From positions 1 through 64,000 of the forward strand of contig SVLF01000009.1 of assembly GCA_015068085.1 (NCBI GenBank): a DNA stretch of 64,000 bases, given 5' to 3'. Source of the DNA: Oscillospiraceae bacterium. Lineage in GTDB: Bacteria > Bacillota > Clostridia > Oscillospirales > JAAYXM01. A program made the translations under genes and the position numbers. The notes below the pieces were generated by a model. The model made no database searches. It had not been told where the DNA came from and was given only the letters and a program-made list of their open reading frames with translations. Positions 28,309 to 37,900 of the stretch are shown piece after piece (position 1 is the first letter of the stretch; every line of letters begins with the position of its first letter).

Positions 28309-29370
28309 TTATTTCCTGATATCGTCATACGCATAATCAAGGCCGAGTCCGCGGAGATCTGCAACAACATTGTTTTTCTCTGCATTGTACATTTCCCATA
28401 TAACGCGCAGGCTCTGCAATGCTGAACGTGCATCCGTTATCGGTCTCTTTCCTGTATTTAAGCAGTCGATGAAATGCTCTACCTCATAGTTTGTGTAAAC
28501 ACCGGTCTGGTCCGCTTTCCATATTACGCTGTAGCTCGTCCGTTCTTCAACACCCGGAACGTGGTCAAGCATTGCATTGTACAAACGGATTTCTCCCTTG
28601 GTATATTCAAGCAGACCCTTTTCGGTATGAATCTGATACGAGCTTCCGAAGCGCGTGCCGCGTGCTCCCCACGTTGCGCCGTGGTATCCTATCGCTCCGT
28701 TTTCAAACTTAAACGAAGCAACGCTTGTTCCCTCTTCTATAATCCACTCCGTACCGACGCGTGTGCCGAAATGCGCGCCCGAAACAGGATTTCCGAGGAA
28801 GCGCATAAGAAGATCCACATAATGGCAGCCGTGGCTGAAAAACTGACCGCCGCCGAGACGTGAGGTTGCGCCCCAGCCGACCATTCCGTCCGGATTCTTT
28901 GAACGTACAAGCTGTTCTGTCCAGATTGACATCTGAATGATTCTTCCGTAATCGCCGCTGTCAACAAGCTCTTTAAGCTTTACGATACCCGGCAGAAACG
29001 GAACGGGATACGCACACATAAATGTCAGATTTTTTTCATCGCATAACGCAATGAGGTTAAGGCATTCCTGCTCGCTGTTGCACAGCGGCTTTTCCATGAG
29101 AAGATGCTTGCCGTGTGTCGCAAAAAACATGCCACATTCATAATGCAGATCATGCGGAACGGCAATCAGAACCGCATCAACGTAATCTAAAATAGTGTGA
29201 TAATCCGTTGTTATGTAGGGATCGTCCAGAACCTCCGCAGCTGCCTGTGCGTTTTCAAGCTTCACATCGCAGACAGCGGTAATCTCCAGCCCCTGAACCC
29301 TTTTCACACCGCGCAGATGGTTTCCCATCATTTTTCCGCATCCGACAACACCTAATCTTACTTTTTTCAT
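28309..29370 (-). CDS. Gfo/Idh/MocA-family NAD(P)-dependent oxidoreductase, cassette 1
   Basis: 353 residues, cytosolic. The N-terminal Rossmann fold starts VRLGVVGCGKMMGNH, the catalytic-type EKPLCNS motif is present, and the C-terminal alpha/beta substrate domain contains GGGQFFSHGCHYVDLL with the His commonly used in catalysis. Members oxidise or epimerise sugars and cyclitols, and some (GH109) cleave glycosides through NAD. Strongly paralogous to the gene at 45331. As first gene of cassette 1, divergent from its AraC regulator, it probably handles the monosaccharide product. Specific reaction unknown. Confidence 0.87.
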   Translation of the reverse strand: MKKVRLGVVGCGKMMGNHLRGVKRVQGLEITAVCDVKLENAQAAAEVLDDPYITTDYHTILDYVDAVLIAVPHDLHYECGMFFATHGKHLLMEKPLCNSEQECLNLIALCDEKNLTFMCAYPVPFLPGIVKLKELVDSGDYGRIIQMSIWTEQLVRSKNPDGMVGWGATSRLGGGQFFSHGCHYVDLLMRFLGNPVSGAHFGTRVGTEWIIEEGTSVASFKFENGAIGYHGATWGARGTRFGSSYQIHTEKGLLEYTKGEIRLYNAMLDHVPGVEERTSYSVIWKADQTGVYTNYEVEHFIDCLNTGKRPITDARSALQSLRVIWEMYNAEKNNVVADLRGLGLDYAYDDIRK

Positions 29371-29389
29371 TGCTTTCTGTCCTTTCCTG

Positions 29390-29417
29390 TTGACATTTTG
29401 TTTAATCTGGATATAAT
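29390..29417 (+). promoter_or_regulatory. Sigma-A promoter for the cassette 1 AraC gene
   Basis: TTGACA and TATAAT, both perfect consensus boxes, are spaced by 16 bp on the plus strand, with a leader of about 100 bases before the araC-like ATG. The operator copy at 29488 lies inside that leader, so the regulator could repress its own synthesis. Confidence 0.75.
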
Positions 29418-29452
29418 TATTATGTCACCAATAATTTTTCCACGTTGAGGTC

Positions 29453-29510
29453 ATTATACTCTTACCGCATGAAAAAGTACATAGACTAAAAAGTTCAAAA
29501 CTTGTACTAT
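29453..29510 (-). promoter_or_regulatory. AraC-type operator B and promoter of the Gfo/Idh gene
   Basis: The second copy of the 23-base element (29488-29510) lies upstream of a minus-strand ATGTAC-18-TATAAT promoter leading into the oxidoreductase gene. Relative to site A about 7 bases are inserted between the element and the -35-like box. Both promoters therefore share operator and a non-consensus -35, as expected for co-activation. Confidence 0.55.
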
Positions 29511-29525
29511 CTAAGAGGTTTTACT

Positions 29526-30398
29526 ATGGAAAAATATATTTTTAAGCATTCGTTACCCCGGAACGTTTCTGTTTCATCTCTTATAACCGTATACAGCAGG
29601 GTCGCTTTATACGACAGACCTGTCAAAAGCGAGTCTCATGATTTTCCGGAAATGGTTTTTCTTCGCGAAGGTTCCACAAACGGGCATACAATACTCGACG
29701 GTGTGCGGTATCCGTTTTCAAAGGGACAGCTTTTTATCATTCCTCCCAATGCCGTCCACGGTGTACGGAGCAAAACCAAAGCGGTTGTCGACATCATAAG
29801 CTTCGAATCCGATTCGGATATTTCTGCGCTTTATAACAAGAAGGCAATAACCTTAAACGCAAGCCAGCTGCACGCCTTTGACGAGCTCATCCACCTTGGA
29901 GTAAGGCTTTTTGAAGATCTTCCGTCGCCCGGGCACCAAAAGGGAATGTCCCTTCATTCCAGAGCTACCCCTCTCCTTCTTCAGCGGTTTAAAAATAATC
30001 TGGAGCTTTTTCTTATTGATTTATTGCTGAGCCGGTCGGACGGTAACCGGTTTTCTTCCACGGGAGCCGAAATATCATCTGAAGAGCAGTTTGACGTAAT
30101 TGTCAGCTATATGAAAATAAATCTCGATAAACAGCTGTCTCTTGAAGACCTGGCAAAAGAGCATTCGTTGAGCATAACCAAAATCCAAAAGCTTTTTTAT
30201 AAGTACACCGAACAGGCACCTATACAGTATTTTCTTGACCTGAAGCTTAATGCTGCGAAAAAAATGATGACATCCACCTCGCTCAATCACGCCCAGATTG
30301 CCGAAGCGCTGGGCTTTTCGTCAGCTTCATATTTTTCAAAGCTGTTCAAGAAGAAAAACGGGATGTCACCGTCGGAATATATAAAAACTCTTCTGTAA
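29526..30398 (+). CDS. AraC-family transcriptional regulator, cassette 1
   Basis: 290 residues from the ATG preceded by AAGAGG; the track ORF starts eight codons earlier at a TTG. The N-terminal cupin-like sensor (about 1-110; HDFPEMVFLREGSTNGHTI, IPPNAVHGV) should bind a sugar ligand. The C-terminal double helix-turn-helix (about 190-290) has LSLEDLAKEHSLS and the AraC signature IAEALGFSSASYFSKLFKK. Divergent orientation to the oxidoreductase makes it the likely activator of cassette 1. It is paralogous to the regulator at 46495. Confidence 0.88.
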   Translation: MEKYIFKHSLPRNVSVSSLITVYSRVALYDRPVKSESHDFPEMVFLREGSTNGHTILDGVRYPFSKGQLFIIPPNAVHGVRSKTKAVVDIISFESDSDISALYNKKAITLNASQLHAFDELIHLGVRLFEDLPSPGHQKGMSLHSRATPLLLQRFKNNLELFLIDLLLSRSDGNRFSSTGAEISSEEQFDVIVSYMKINLDKQLSLEDLAKEHSLSITKIQKLFYKYTEQAPIQYFLDLKLNAAKKMMTSTSLNHAQIAEALGFSSASYFSKLFKKKNGMSPSEYIKTLL

Positions 30399-30432
30399 AG
30401 AATAATCCTTTGTAAATTAACAAAAAAGAACA

Positions 30433-30484
30433 GAGCACAGAAGCGGAAAGAGCTGTCTTTTTTCGCTCCTGTGCTCATTTTTTT
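30433..30484 (+). terminator. Intrinsic terminator after the cassette 1 AraC gene
   Basis: GAGCACAG/CTGTGCTC closes a longer stem with internal GAAAGA/TCTTTTTTC pairing and is followed by ATTTTTTT. It separates araC from the next gene's promoter, which begins about 10 bases later. Confidence 0.75.
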
Positions 30485-30494
30485 GCATCCGATG

Positions 30495-30523
30495 TTGACA
30501 TTTGTGTGTTTATGTGGTATTAT
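30495..30523 (+). promoter_or_regulatory. Sigma-A promoter for the deoR-phosphodiesterase-MFS operon
   Basis: TTGACA, 17-bp spacer, TATTAT. Transcription would start about 18 bases before the deoR ATG, leaving GGAG at the extreme 5' end of the mRNA. Confidence 0.8.
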
Positions 30524-30547
30524 GTGGGATATGGAGTTGGTGTATTG

Positions 30548-31324
30548 ATGCTTGCAAATGAAAGACATTCAAAAATCCGCGCCGCACTTGCAAAAACCGG
30601 CGCGGTTACCGTTGCCGAGCTTGCAAAAGCTTTCGGTGTTTCTGACGAAACCGTGCGCCGCGACCTGCTCGCGCTTGAGCGCGAAGGCGTTCTTTCCCGC
30701 GTACACGGTGGCGCAATTGCGGTGGCTACGATCAAACCCGCAGGTGAGTTTTCCGTCCGCATTGACGAACATCGCCGCGAGAAAAATGAACTTTCTCAAC
30801 TTGCCGCAGAGCTTATCGAAGAAGGCGACATCATCGCTGTTGATGCCGGAACTACCGCACTTGAATTCGCCGATGTGATAAAAGATAAATTCAAAAATCT
30901 CACTGTCATTACCCATTCGCTCGGTGTTTTCAACATCCTTTCCCACTCAGAGACAATACAGACCGTTCTTGTCGGCGGAAGCTACGACAAAGGAGAAGAT
31001 GCATTCTGGGGGCATCTCACCGCACAGAACCTGCGTTCGCTCCACGTTGCAAAAGCCTTTATTTTCCCCACGGGCATTTCACTCTCTTGTGGAATTTCGG
31101 ATTTCCATTTAAAGCTTGCCGATGTTCAGCACACGCTCCTTTCCATTGCAGACAAAATCATTGTTCTTGCCGACAGCTCAAAATTCGAAAAAACGTCGCT
31201 GTGCAAGCTGTGTGATTTAAATCCCGAGCACATCTACGTAACCGATGGAAATCTGCCCGACACTATCTTTAACCTGTACCGCGAAAACAATCTTACAATT
31301 CTGAAAGGAAAGTGCCAAAAATGA
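30548..31324 (+). CDS. DeoR-family transcriptional regulator
   Basis: 258 residues. N-terminal DeoR winged helix (VTVAELAKAFGVSDETVRRDLLALEREGVLSRVHGG) and C-terminal sugar-phosphate sensor domain (DIIAVDAGTTALEFA, VILVGGSY-like TVLVGGSYDKGEDAFWG). DeoR proteins usually repress until a phosphorylated sugar binds. The ATG at 30548 follows GGAG at 11 bases; the track start 14 codons earlier would fall near the predicted transcription start and is rejected. Its stop overlaps the next start (ATGA). Likely autoregulates the three-gene operon. Confidence 0.87.
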   Translation: MLANERHSKIRAALAKTGAVTVAELAKAFGVSDETVRRDLLALEREGVLSRVHGGAIAVATIKPAGEFSVRIDEHRREKNELSQLAAELIEEGDIIAVDAGTTALEFADVIKDKFKNLTVITHSLGVFNILSHSETIQTVLVGGSYDKGEDAFWGHLTAQNLRSLHVAKAFIFPTGISLSCGISDFHLKLADVQHTLLSIADKIIVLADSSKFEKTSLCKLCDLNPEHIYVTDGNLPDTIFNLYRENNLTILKGKCQK

Positions 31325-32082
31325 ACAAAAAAGTTATTCTTATCCTCGCCGACGGTATGCGTCCTGATTCTATGGAGCATCTTCCGTACGTACAAAAGCT
31401 TATGGGAGAAAGTGCGTATACCATGCGCGCGCAGACCGTTTTCCCGTCAGCCACGCTTCCGTGCCATATGTCTCTCTTTTTAGGCGTTCCGCCCGAGCGC
31501 CACGGCACAACCACCAACCTGTATATGCCGCCCGTGCGTCCGATTGACGGAATTTGCGAGCAGCTGAACAACGCAAAGAAAACAATTGCCGTTTTCTATG
31601 ACTGGGAACAGCTCCGCGACCTCTGGCGGCCGGGGAAAATAGCTTTTTCGATGTTTTCGCGCGGTAATTATGAAATAAGTGATGCAAAACACACTGGCTA
31701 TGCAATAAACTATATTGCCGAAGAAGCACCGGACTTTGTTTTCCTGTATCTCGGCTTTCCCGACGGTGCGGGGCATAGCTTCGGATGGATGGGTGAAGAA
31801 TATATGGAGTCCGTCCGTGCTACGTGGGAGAATATTGAAAGAGTAGTTGAAAAATACCGTGATGAATACACATTCATTATAACCGCAGATCACGGCGGAC
31901 ACAACCGTATCCACGGAATGGATATGCCGGAGGATATGACAATCCCGCTTATTCTGCTCGGTCCGGACTTTGCCCCGGGAGAGATAGAACGCGACGTAAA
32001 TATTATGGATATCACCCCGACAATTGCACGTCTTACGGGCGTGGACGAAAGCCCCGAATGGGAGGGGAATGCTCTTATATGA
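31321..32082 (+). CDS. Alkaline-phosphatase-superfamily phosphodiesterase (nucleotide pyrophosphatase-like)
   Basis: 253 residues, no signal peptide, so cytosolic. The metal-binding start ILILADGMRPDSME (Asp11), the nucleophile region SATLPCHMSLFLGVPPERHG with Thr, and TADHGGHNRIHG with Asp and His ligands match the NPP/phosphodiesterase group. It is shorter than secreted NPPs. Overlaps deoR by 4 bp and the MFS gene by 4 bp. Inferred role: hydrolysis of a phosphodiester or phosphorylated compound brought in by the neighbouring transporter. Confidence 0.78.
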   Translation: MNKKVILILADGMRPDSMEHLPYVQKLMGESAYTMRAQTVFPSATLPCHMSLFLGVPPERHGTTTNLYMPPVRPIDGICEQLNNAKKTIAVFYDWEQLRDLWRPGKIAFSMFSRGNYEISDAKHTGYAINYIAEEAPDFVFLYLGFPDGAGHSFGWMGEEYMESVRATWENIERVVEKYRDEYTFIITADHGGHNRIHGMDMPEDMTIPLILLGPDFAPGEIERDVNIMDITPTIARLTGVDESPEWEGNALI

Positions 32083-33269
32083 ACACTTCAATGACGAAAA
32101 AGAGGACTAATCTTTTAATTTTCCTCTTCTCTGTAATGTATTTCACAAGCTATATCTCCCGCATAAACTTTGGTGCAGTTCTCCTTGAAATGGTGCGCGC
32201 AGAGGGATTTTTAAAAAGCGATGTTTCTCTTGCCGTAACCGCAAGCTTTATAACCTACGGCGCAGGTCAGCTCGTCAGCGGATATATGGGCGACCGCATA
32301 AATCCGAAGCTACTTATGCTTGGCGGGCTTTTGCTCACAGCGCTTATGAATCTTTGTATTCCTTTCTGCCCCACGCCCGGAATGATGGTCGGCATATGGG
32401 CAGTAAACGGATTTGCACAAAGCTTTATGTGGCCGCCACTTGTAAAAATTATGACCGGACTTTTCGATGATGAAACCTACCGCATCGCAACGGTGCGCGT
32501 ATCGTGGGGAAGCTCAATCGGAACGATCGCCGTTTATCTTCTCTCCCCGCTGTTTATCTCAACAGTTGGCTGGAGAGGTATGTTCTTTTTCTCCTTTGGG
32601 ATGTGCATTATAATGGCTTTTGTCTGGATGCTTGCGCTTCGTAATACCGATACCTCCGTTTCTGCGAAATCAAACAGCGCAGAAGCCTCGTCCGAAAGAA
32701 AAAATCCTTTTTCCGGATTTGCTCTTGTTGCAATAGTTGTTGCAATAATCTGCCAGGGGGCGCTGCGTGACGGCATAACGACGTGGATGCCGACGTATAT
32801 TGCCGAGGTTTACGACCTCGGAAGCTCGATATCAATCCTCACCGGCGTTATTCTTCCTATATTCAGCATAATCTGCTTCCGCGCAACGCTGTGGCTTCGT
32901 AACAGCAAGGTTAGAAACGAGCTTACGCTCTCTGCGTATATTTTTGTTGTCGGCGTTGCCGCGGCAGTGCTTCTTGCGTTTTTGTCATCCGGCAGTGCCG
33001 CGCTCTCGGTCTTTCTCTCCGCAACGCTTACGGGCGCAATGCACGGCGTAAACCTTCTGCTCGTCTGTATGGTTCCTATGTATTTTAAAAACACCTCTAC
33101 CGCATCGGGCGTTCTCAATTCCTTTACCTATCTCGGAAGTGCGCTTTCTACCTATGGCATTGCGCTTATCTCCGAAAGCTTCGGCTGGAACGTAACCATA
33201 TGGGTGTGGGCTTCTCTTGCGCTTTTCGGCGGGCTCCTCTGCGCCGCCGCAACACGAAGACGCGGATGA
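32079..33269 (+). CDS. MFS transporter, organophosphate/phosphate antiporter (GlpT/UhpT) type
   Basis: 396 residues from the ATG that overlaps the preceding TGA. Twelve hydrophobic segments are expected; helix 1 ends SYISRINFGAVLLEM, and GAGQLVSGYMGDRINPKLLMLGG matches the helix 2-3 loop of the OPA family, which exchanges sugar phosphates or glycerol phosphate for Pi. GGAGGGG is 11 bases upstream. Coupling to a DeoR regulator and a phosphodiesterase supports a phosphorylated substrate; a plain sugar substrate cannot be excluded. Confidence 0.8.
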   Translation: MNTSMTKKRTNLLIFLFSVMYFTSYISRINFGAVLLEMVRAEGFLKSDVSLAVTASFITYGAGQLVSGYMGDRINPKLLMLGGLLLTALMNLCIPFCPTPGMMVGIWAVNGFAQSFMWPPLVKIMTGLFDDETYRIATVRVSWGSSIGTIAVYLLSPLFISTVGWRGMFFFSFGMCIIMAFVWMLALRNTDTSVSAKSNSAEASSERKNPFSGFALVAIVVAIICQGALRDGITTWMPTYIAEVYDLGSSISILTGVILPIFSIICFRATLWLRNSKVRNELTLSAYIFVVGVAAAVLLAFLSSGSAALSVFLSATLTGAMHGVNLLLVCMVPMYFKNTSTASGVLNSFTYLGSALSTYGIALISESFGWNVTIWVWASLALFGGLLCAAATRRRG

Positions 33270-33305
33270 ATTGTAACATAAATATCTCTATACTTGTTAC
33301 TTCTT

Positions 33306-33347
33306 AAATAGAAGACCTGCGGGATAATCCTCGCAGGTCTTCTATTT
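33306..33347. terminator. Bidirectional terminator between convergent MFS and cassette 2
   Basis: AAATAGAAGACCTGCG and its exact complement make a 16-bp stem with a 10-base loop; T-runs lie on both flanks. It ends the plus-strand MFS operon and minus-strand cassette 2, whose last stop codon is 7 bases away. Confidence 0.9.
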
Positions 33348-33353
33348 TGCTTG

Positions 33354-34907
33354 TTATTTCATTCTGTTATAAGCGCTCTCGTATATCGAAAGAAGTTCAT
33401 CAACACCAAGGTTTTTAAGTTCATTTCTGAACTCATCAAACTCCGAAAGCGGTTTTTGACCGATGATAAACTTATGTATGTTTTCGTTGAAGTAGGTATC
33501 TATTCCCGTCCCGATTTTATCAATCTGTGCTGCCTCTTCGTCAGTAAACGCAACAAAGCTAAGAGGATTAAAATAAGGCATCGTGTGTTCAAGTACCATA
33601 TCACGTGTTTCGGCAATATCCTCAGATTCAGAAGTGAGAACAGAGTCGGAATCAATTTTCGAGAACGAACCGTAAGAATTGAAGCCGTAAAGTGTTTGTA
33701 TCTGTGTTCCATTCTCATCTTGAATAAACATCTTTTTACCGTCTTTTATTTCAAAGGTTTCTCCCTCTTTACCCCAAGAAACAAGCTCTACTGCCTCGTC
33801 TGTATAAAGCCAGTCTATATACTTCGCCGCATTTATAATTCTCTTTTCATCTACAGAATTGCAGATTGCAAGTCCGTACGGATCGTAATTATACTTATTC
33901 ACCATTGCAACACCATTTTCAGCATCAGCTACCGGCGGAACCATAGCTGTAAGGTTAAACTCAGGGTTCTTTTCCCGACAAAGAGAGTTGAAGAAATCTA
34001 TCCTGGTCTGATATTCAGGCATAATAAAGCCACGGTCGGTAGTGATAAGCTCCTGCCAGTTCGCGTTTGAAATATTCATAAAGTTCGACATAAGGAGTTC
34101 TTCGTTAATCATTTTGTTATAGAATGTAAGCACATTAAGCATAGTCTCTTCGAGCGCACCATAACTCCATTTTTCGTTCTCGTAGTCATAATACACGGAT
34201 ATTTCCCAATAGGGTTTCCACGAAGAACCGGTTACGTTTAAGTTTGCTAATTTTGAGCGAACTGCAAAGGGATAGGAGTCAGGATATATTTCTTTGAGTT
34301 TTTTACAAACCTCATATAACTCATCAAAGCTTGTCGGTACAGAAATGCCATGCTTATCAAAAATATCTTTTCGATAAAGCCATGCTCGGACATTCTGAGT
34401 TTTCTCACGACCGAAATTAGGAATGAAATACTGCTTACCGTCCGCCGAACGACTCATATTCACCTTTTGACTGTATTCGTCCTCAGAAAGGCTGCTATAA
34501 AACCTCATAAGATTCGGCATGCACTCTTTTACATTCTCAACCGCAATCACAGCTCCCTGACGAGAATACTTGTCAAGCTCATTTTTATTGTTGAAAACAG
34601 CAATATCCGGAACTGTTTTTGCATCGGTAAACATAAGTGTGAGCTTTGTGGCATATTCCGACTCGGGAACTGCATTTACATTAAGCGTTGCTCCGCATCC
34701 CTCTTCGATATACTGCCAAACCTTCCAATCTTCATCATATGGCCAACTTGGGTGCGAGCGAATGCAGATTTGTATTACATCTTCTTTTGTAAGAGGGTCT
34801 GTGCTTTTCACGTTTTCCAAAACAGTTTCTTCTTTGGTTTCGCCGCCGCAAGCACAAAGCGCAAATAGCATTACCGTTGCAAGAGTTACTGCGATAAGTT
34901 TTTTCAT
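33354..34907 (-). CDS. Extracellular sugar-binding lipoprotein (ABC family 1), cassette 2
   Basis: 517-residue paralogue of the lipoprotein at 17936, with the same leader and lipobox (LFALCACGG) and the same aromatic patch HPSWPYDEDWKVWQYIEE. GGAAAGG precedes the ATG. It is the last gene of cassette 2, 87 bases after the giant SLH gene, with a hairpin in the gap. As in cassette 1, no permease genes accompany it; cassette 2 also lacks the esterase, nagA and NodB-like genes. Confidence 0.88.
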   Translation of the reverse strand: MKKLIAVTLATVMLFALCACGGETKEETVLENVKSTDPLTKEDVIQICIRSHPSWPYDEDWKVWQYIEEGCGATLNVNAVPESEYATKLTLMFTDAKTVPDIAVFNNKNELDKYSRQGAVIAVENVKECMPNLMRFYSSLSEDEYSQKVNMSRSADGKQYFIPNFGREKTQNVRAWLYRKDIFDKHGISVPTSFDELYEVCKKLKEIYPDSYPFAVRSKLANLNVTGSSWKPYWEISVYYDYENEKWSYGALEETMLNVLTFYNKMINEELLMSNFMNISNANWQELITTDRGFIMPEYQTRIDFFNSLCREKNPEFNLTAMVPPVADAENGVAMVNKYNYDPYGLAICNSVDEKRIINAAKYIDWLYTDEAVELVSWGKEGETFEIKDGKKMFIQDENGTQIQTLYGFNSYGSFSKIDSDSVLTSESEDIAETRDMVLEHTMPYFNPLSFVAFTDEEAAQIDKIGTGIDTYFNENIHKFIIGQKPLSEFDEFRNELKNLGVDELLSIYESAYNRMK

Positions 34908-34958
34908 TTTGAAATTCCTTTCCTGTTTTTGTTGTATTTGGTAAATAAATTCTGATTA

Positions 34959-34982
34959 GCGGGCGGAGCTATGCCCCGCCCC
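34959..34982. other. Intercistronic GC-rich hairpin before the cassette 2 binding-protein gene
   Basis: GGGCGG pairs with CCGCCC around a 9-base GC-rich loop in an otherwise AT-rich gap. No T-run follows on the minus strand. It may be a small dispersed GC-rich repeat or an mRNA-stability element shielding the lipoprotein message. Confidence 0.4.
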
Positions 34983-34994
34983 TACAAAATGGAT

Positions 34995-37900
34995 TTATTT
35001 CTTTACGTAATCCAATATTCTCTTTATGAGAACCGCGACTTCCGCTCTTGTTGTGTAGTCAGTCGGAGCGATGAGATTGTTCTTACCGTTGACGAGACCT
35101 GCGCCGATGAGCGCGGTGACAGCTTCCTTTGCGTAAGGAGCAACGGTGTCAAAGTCGGGGTATTGCGGTTCGTCATAAATGCCGAACCCTACATTGAGTT
35201 TCTGCAATGCCCGATATACGATTACCATCATATCCTGGCGGGTTATGTGGTTTCGCGGGGCGAACTTGTTATCACCGATGCCGTTGACGATGCCTGTGTT
35301 TCGTGCTATTGCAAGCTCTGTTGCGAAGTAATCGGAAGCAGATACGTCTGCAAAGTTCTCTGCGTTGTCCGATGTGAGATTGAATGCACGGACAAGCAGC
35401 AGGGCGAAATCCGCGCGGGTTATGTTTGCGGCGGGGGCGAATGTGGTTTCGCTTGTTCCGCGTATTATGTCGGCTGCGGCAAGCGTGTTTATTGCGTCCG
35501 CCGCCCATGAGTGGTTGCCGAGATCGGTGAATTGAGGTTTTTCCACCTCATCCGCCTCGTCTCCGCTCGGCACCTTCTCCTCGAGGAGAAGGCTTTCATC
35601 ATCGTCCTTTTCATCGGAGGTATCGGTTTGGTCGGTGTTTGTTGTGTCATCCGGTTTGTCGGACGGTGCGGCACCGCCACCGCCTCCGCTGCCCCCGCTG
35701 CCTGCAGCGCCGGAATTTCCCGTTACTTCTTTATCTCCGGAGGTTTCTTTATCAGTTGAAGTTCCGGTTCCGGTTGTACGTCCGTAAACGGTTATCGTAA
35801 AGCGAACCGTTGATGCGAGATCACCATCAGATGCTGTGACTGCAACGTGATTATCTCCGACCTGACTGTCGTCCGGCTTCCATGTCAGAACTCCGGTTTC
35901 TTTGTTGAGCGACATTCCTCGCGGTAAAACAGTTCCCGAAAGAGTAAGCTCCTTTCCGCTTTCGCTTGTTGCCGAAATCGGAATTGAAATCGAGCTTCCG
36001 GCAGAAACTGCGGCATCTGCTACAGGTGTAAATTCCGGTGCCTCTGATTTATACGTTGCAAGCGGAATCTGTGCGACCTGTTCTTCGGCAATATTATAAA
36101 TATACTCCTTTTCTTTGTTGCTTGAAGCCTTATGACTTCGGATGAGTGAAACGTCTCCGACGCCGACGGTAAGCTTTCTTCCGTTCTTCTCGGCGCTTTC
36201 GATTATGTATGATCCGTTATCCACGCCGTCGTTTTTTATGTTGATGACGTTTCCGATAATTGAATTGCAGTCAAGGCTTTCGTAATCCTCATCAAGCTCA
36301 AGTTCTATAAAACTTTTGTATTCAGTTGCCCCTGTAAACTCATTCACCGTCCCCTTGGGAAGCCCCTGAGTAAAGCCTTTGACTCTGCCTTTCAATGCGG
36401 CATATTCGGCTTCTGTCTGACCTAACTTTGTTCCGTCCATAAGGTAGCTTCTGACTACCTCGCCCTGACCGTCAAGCGTATATACACCTACAAAACCGCA
36501 GAATTCGAAAAGTTCTCCGACGTTATACGTTACCTCGTTGTTTGCGGCATAGATTACATAATCGCACCTTCCGCTATTGAGCTTGACCTTTATTGCTGCA
36601 ACAGGCTCTGACGGACTCATCGGTTTTCCGTCAGCACGAGTTACCTCTACGCGTTCAAGGCTCTCTATCGCACTCTGCCCGATATACGGTTCAAGAGCTG
36701 TTGTGAAAAGCGTATCGAGATTTTCTCCGCTTCGCCTTACAAGGAGATATCTAAACTTTTCGGGATTGCCCTTCGTTGTGGGAGCCTTTCCGTCTGCGAG
36801 CGCGACCTCGCTTACCTCAAAATCATTGAGCATTGTAAGGCGCAGATGCCAATCCTTCTTGGGATATGACTTCATTGCCGGACGCAAACGCTCTACCTTG
36901 AAGTCCGCCATAAACGTCCCCGTCTTCGGATTCTTTGCGCGTTCGACGTTATAAAGCCAGTTATAGCCGTTATCGAGCTTATACCTTGTTGTGTCACCGA
37001 AAGGAATGTCTGCTCCCGCATATGTTCCCATAGGCTGTGGAACCATCGTCACGCCTTCCATGTTGGCCTTTTCAGACTGGCTGTGAAAGCTATATACATG
37101 CTCATCTCCGCCTACTACCCGGAAAAAGTCCAGTGCATAGGATACCGTGTCATCCACATCTACAGAAACAACGGTTCTGCGATAGGTGCTTGTGTGCATC
37201 GGATAGAACTCAGCTCCGTCAGCATCCATAACCTTAACCTCACCCGAATCATCAAAGTGCAGAAGATCAGCTGTTTTCAGTCCTCTGGTCTGATGCTCGT
37301 CATTTACAACAACCGTGTTGTGCGATACGGTGCCTGCCGTCCACTGTGTACGCGTTACCGCACCTTCGCCCGTCATCTCAGCAGGATATCCGTGGTCGGG
37401 AGCCATATTGAGTCCATATGCATCTATACCGAGATTCATACCGTCATGGTGCTTATGACTAACGGCAGTTCCAAAGTACATCCACCAGTCACGCATCGTG
37501 TCATTAACAACCGATGTATCCCTGCTTTCAAAACGTGTACCGTCGCGCAGTGCAGCAAAACCGTATCCCGTGGACGCCGAGCTTTTTGACTCGTCATACT
37601 CACCATAGGCTTCTATAGCAGAGTTCACCTCATCCTGAATTGACTCCGGATTTTTTGTGAAAACGTCATAGTGAAGATCTTCAAGGGCTCCTCCCGAGTT
37701 CAGGTATAGACACTGTGCAAAATACGGGTCCTTTGTTGCCTGCCATCCCGCAAGCAACAAGCTGTTGTTCATACGCCCATCCTCACCCGCGGTGCCTCCA
37801 TCGTCGCCGATGTTTGCACGTCTTCTGCCGGCAAGACGCGTCGGAGTATAAATCTTCAGCATTTTTATGAATTTCGGGTTTTTTAACAGATTATCTTCTT

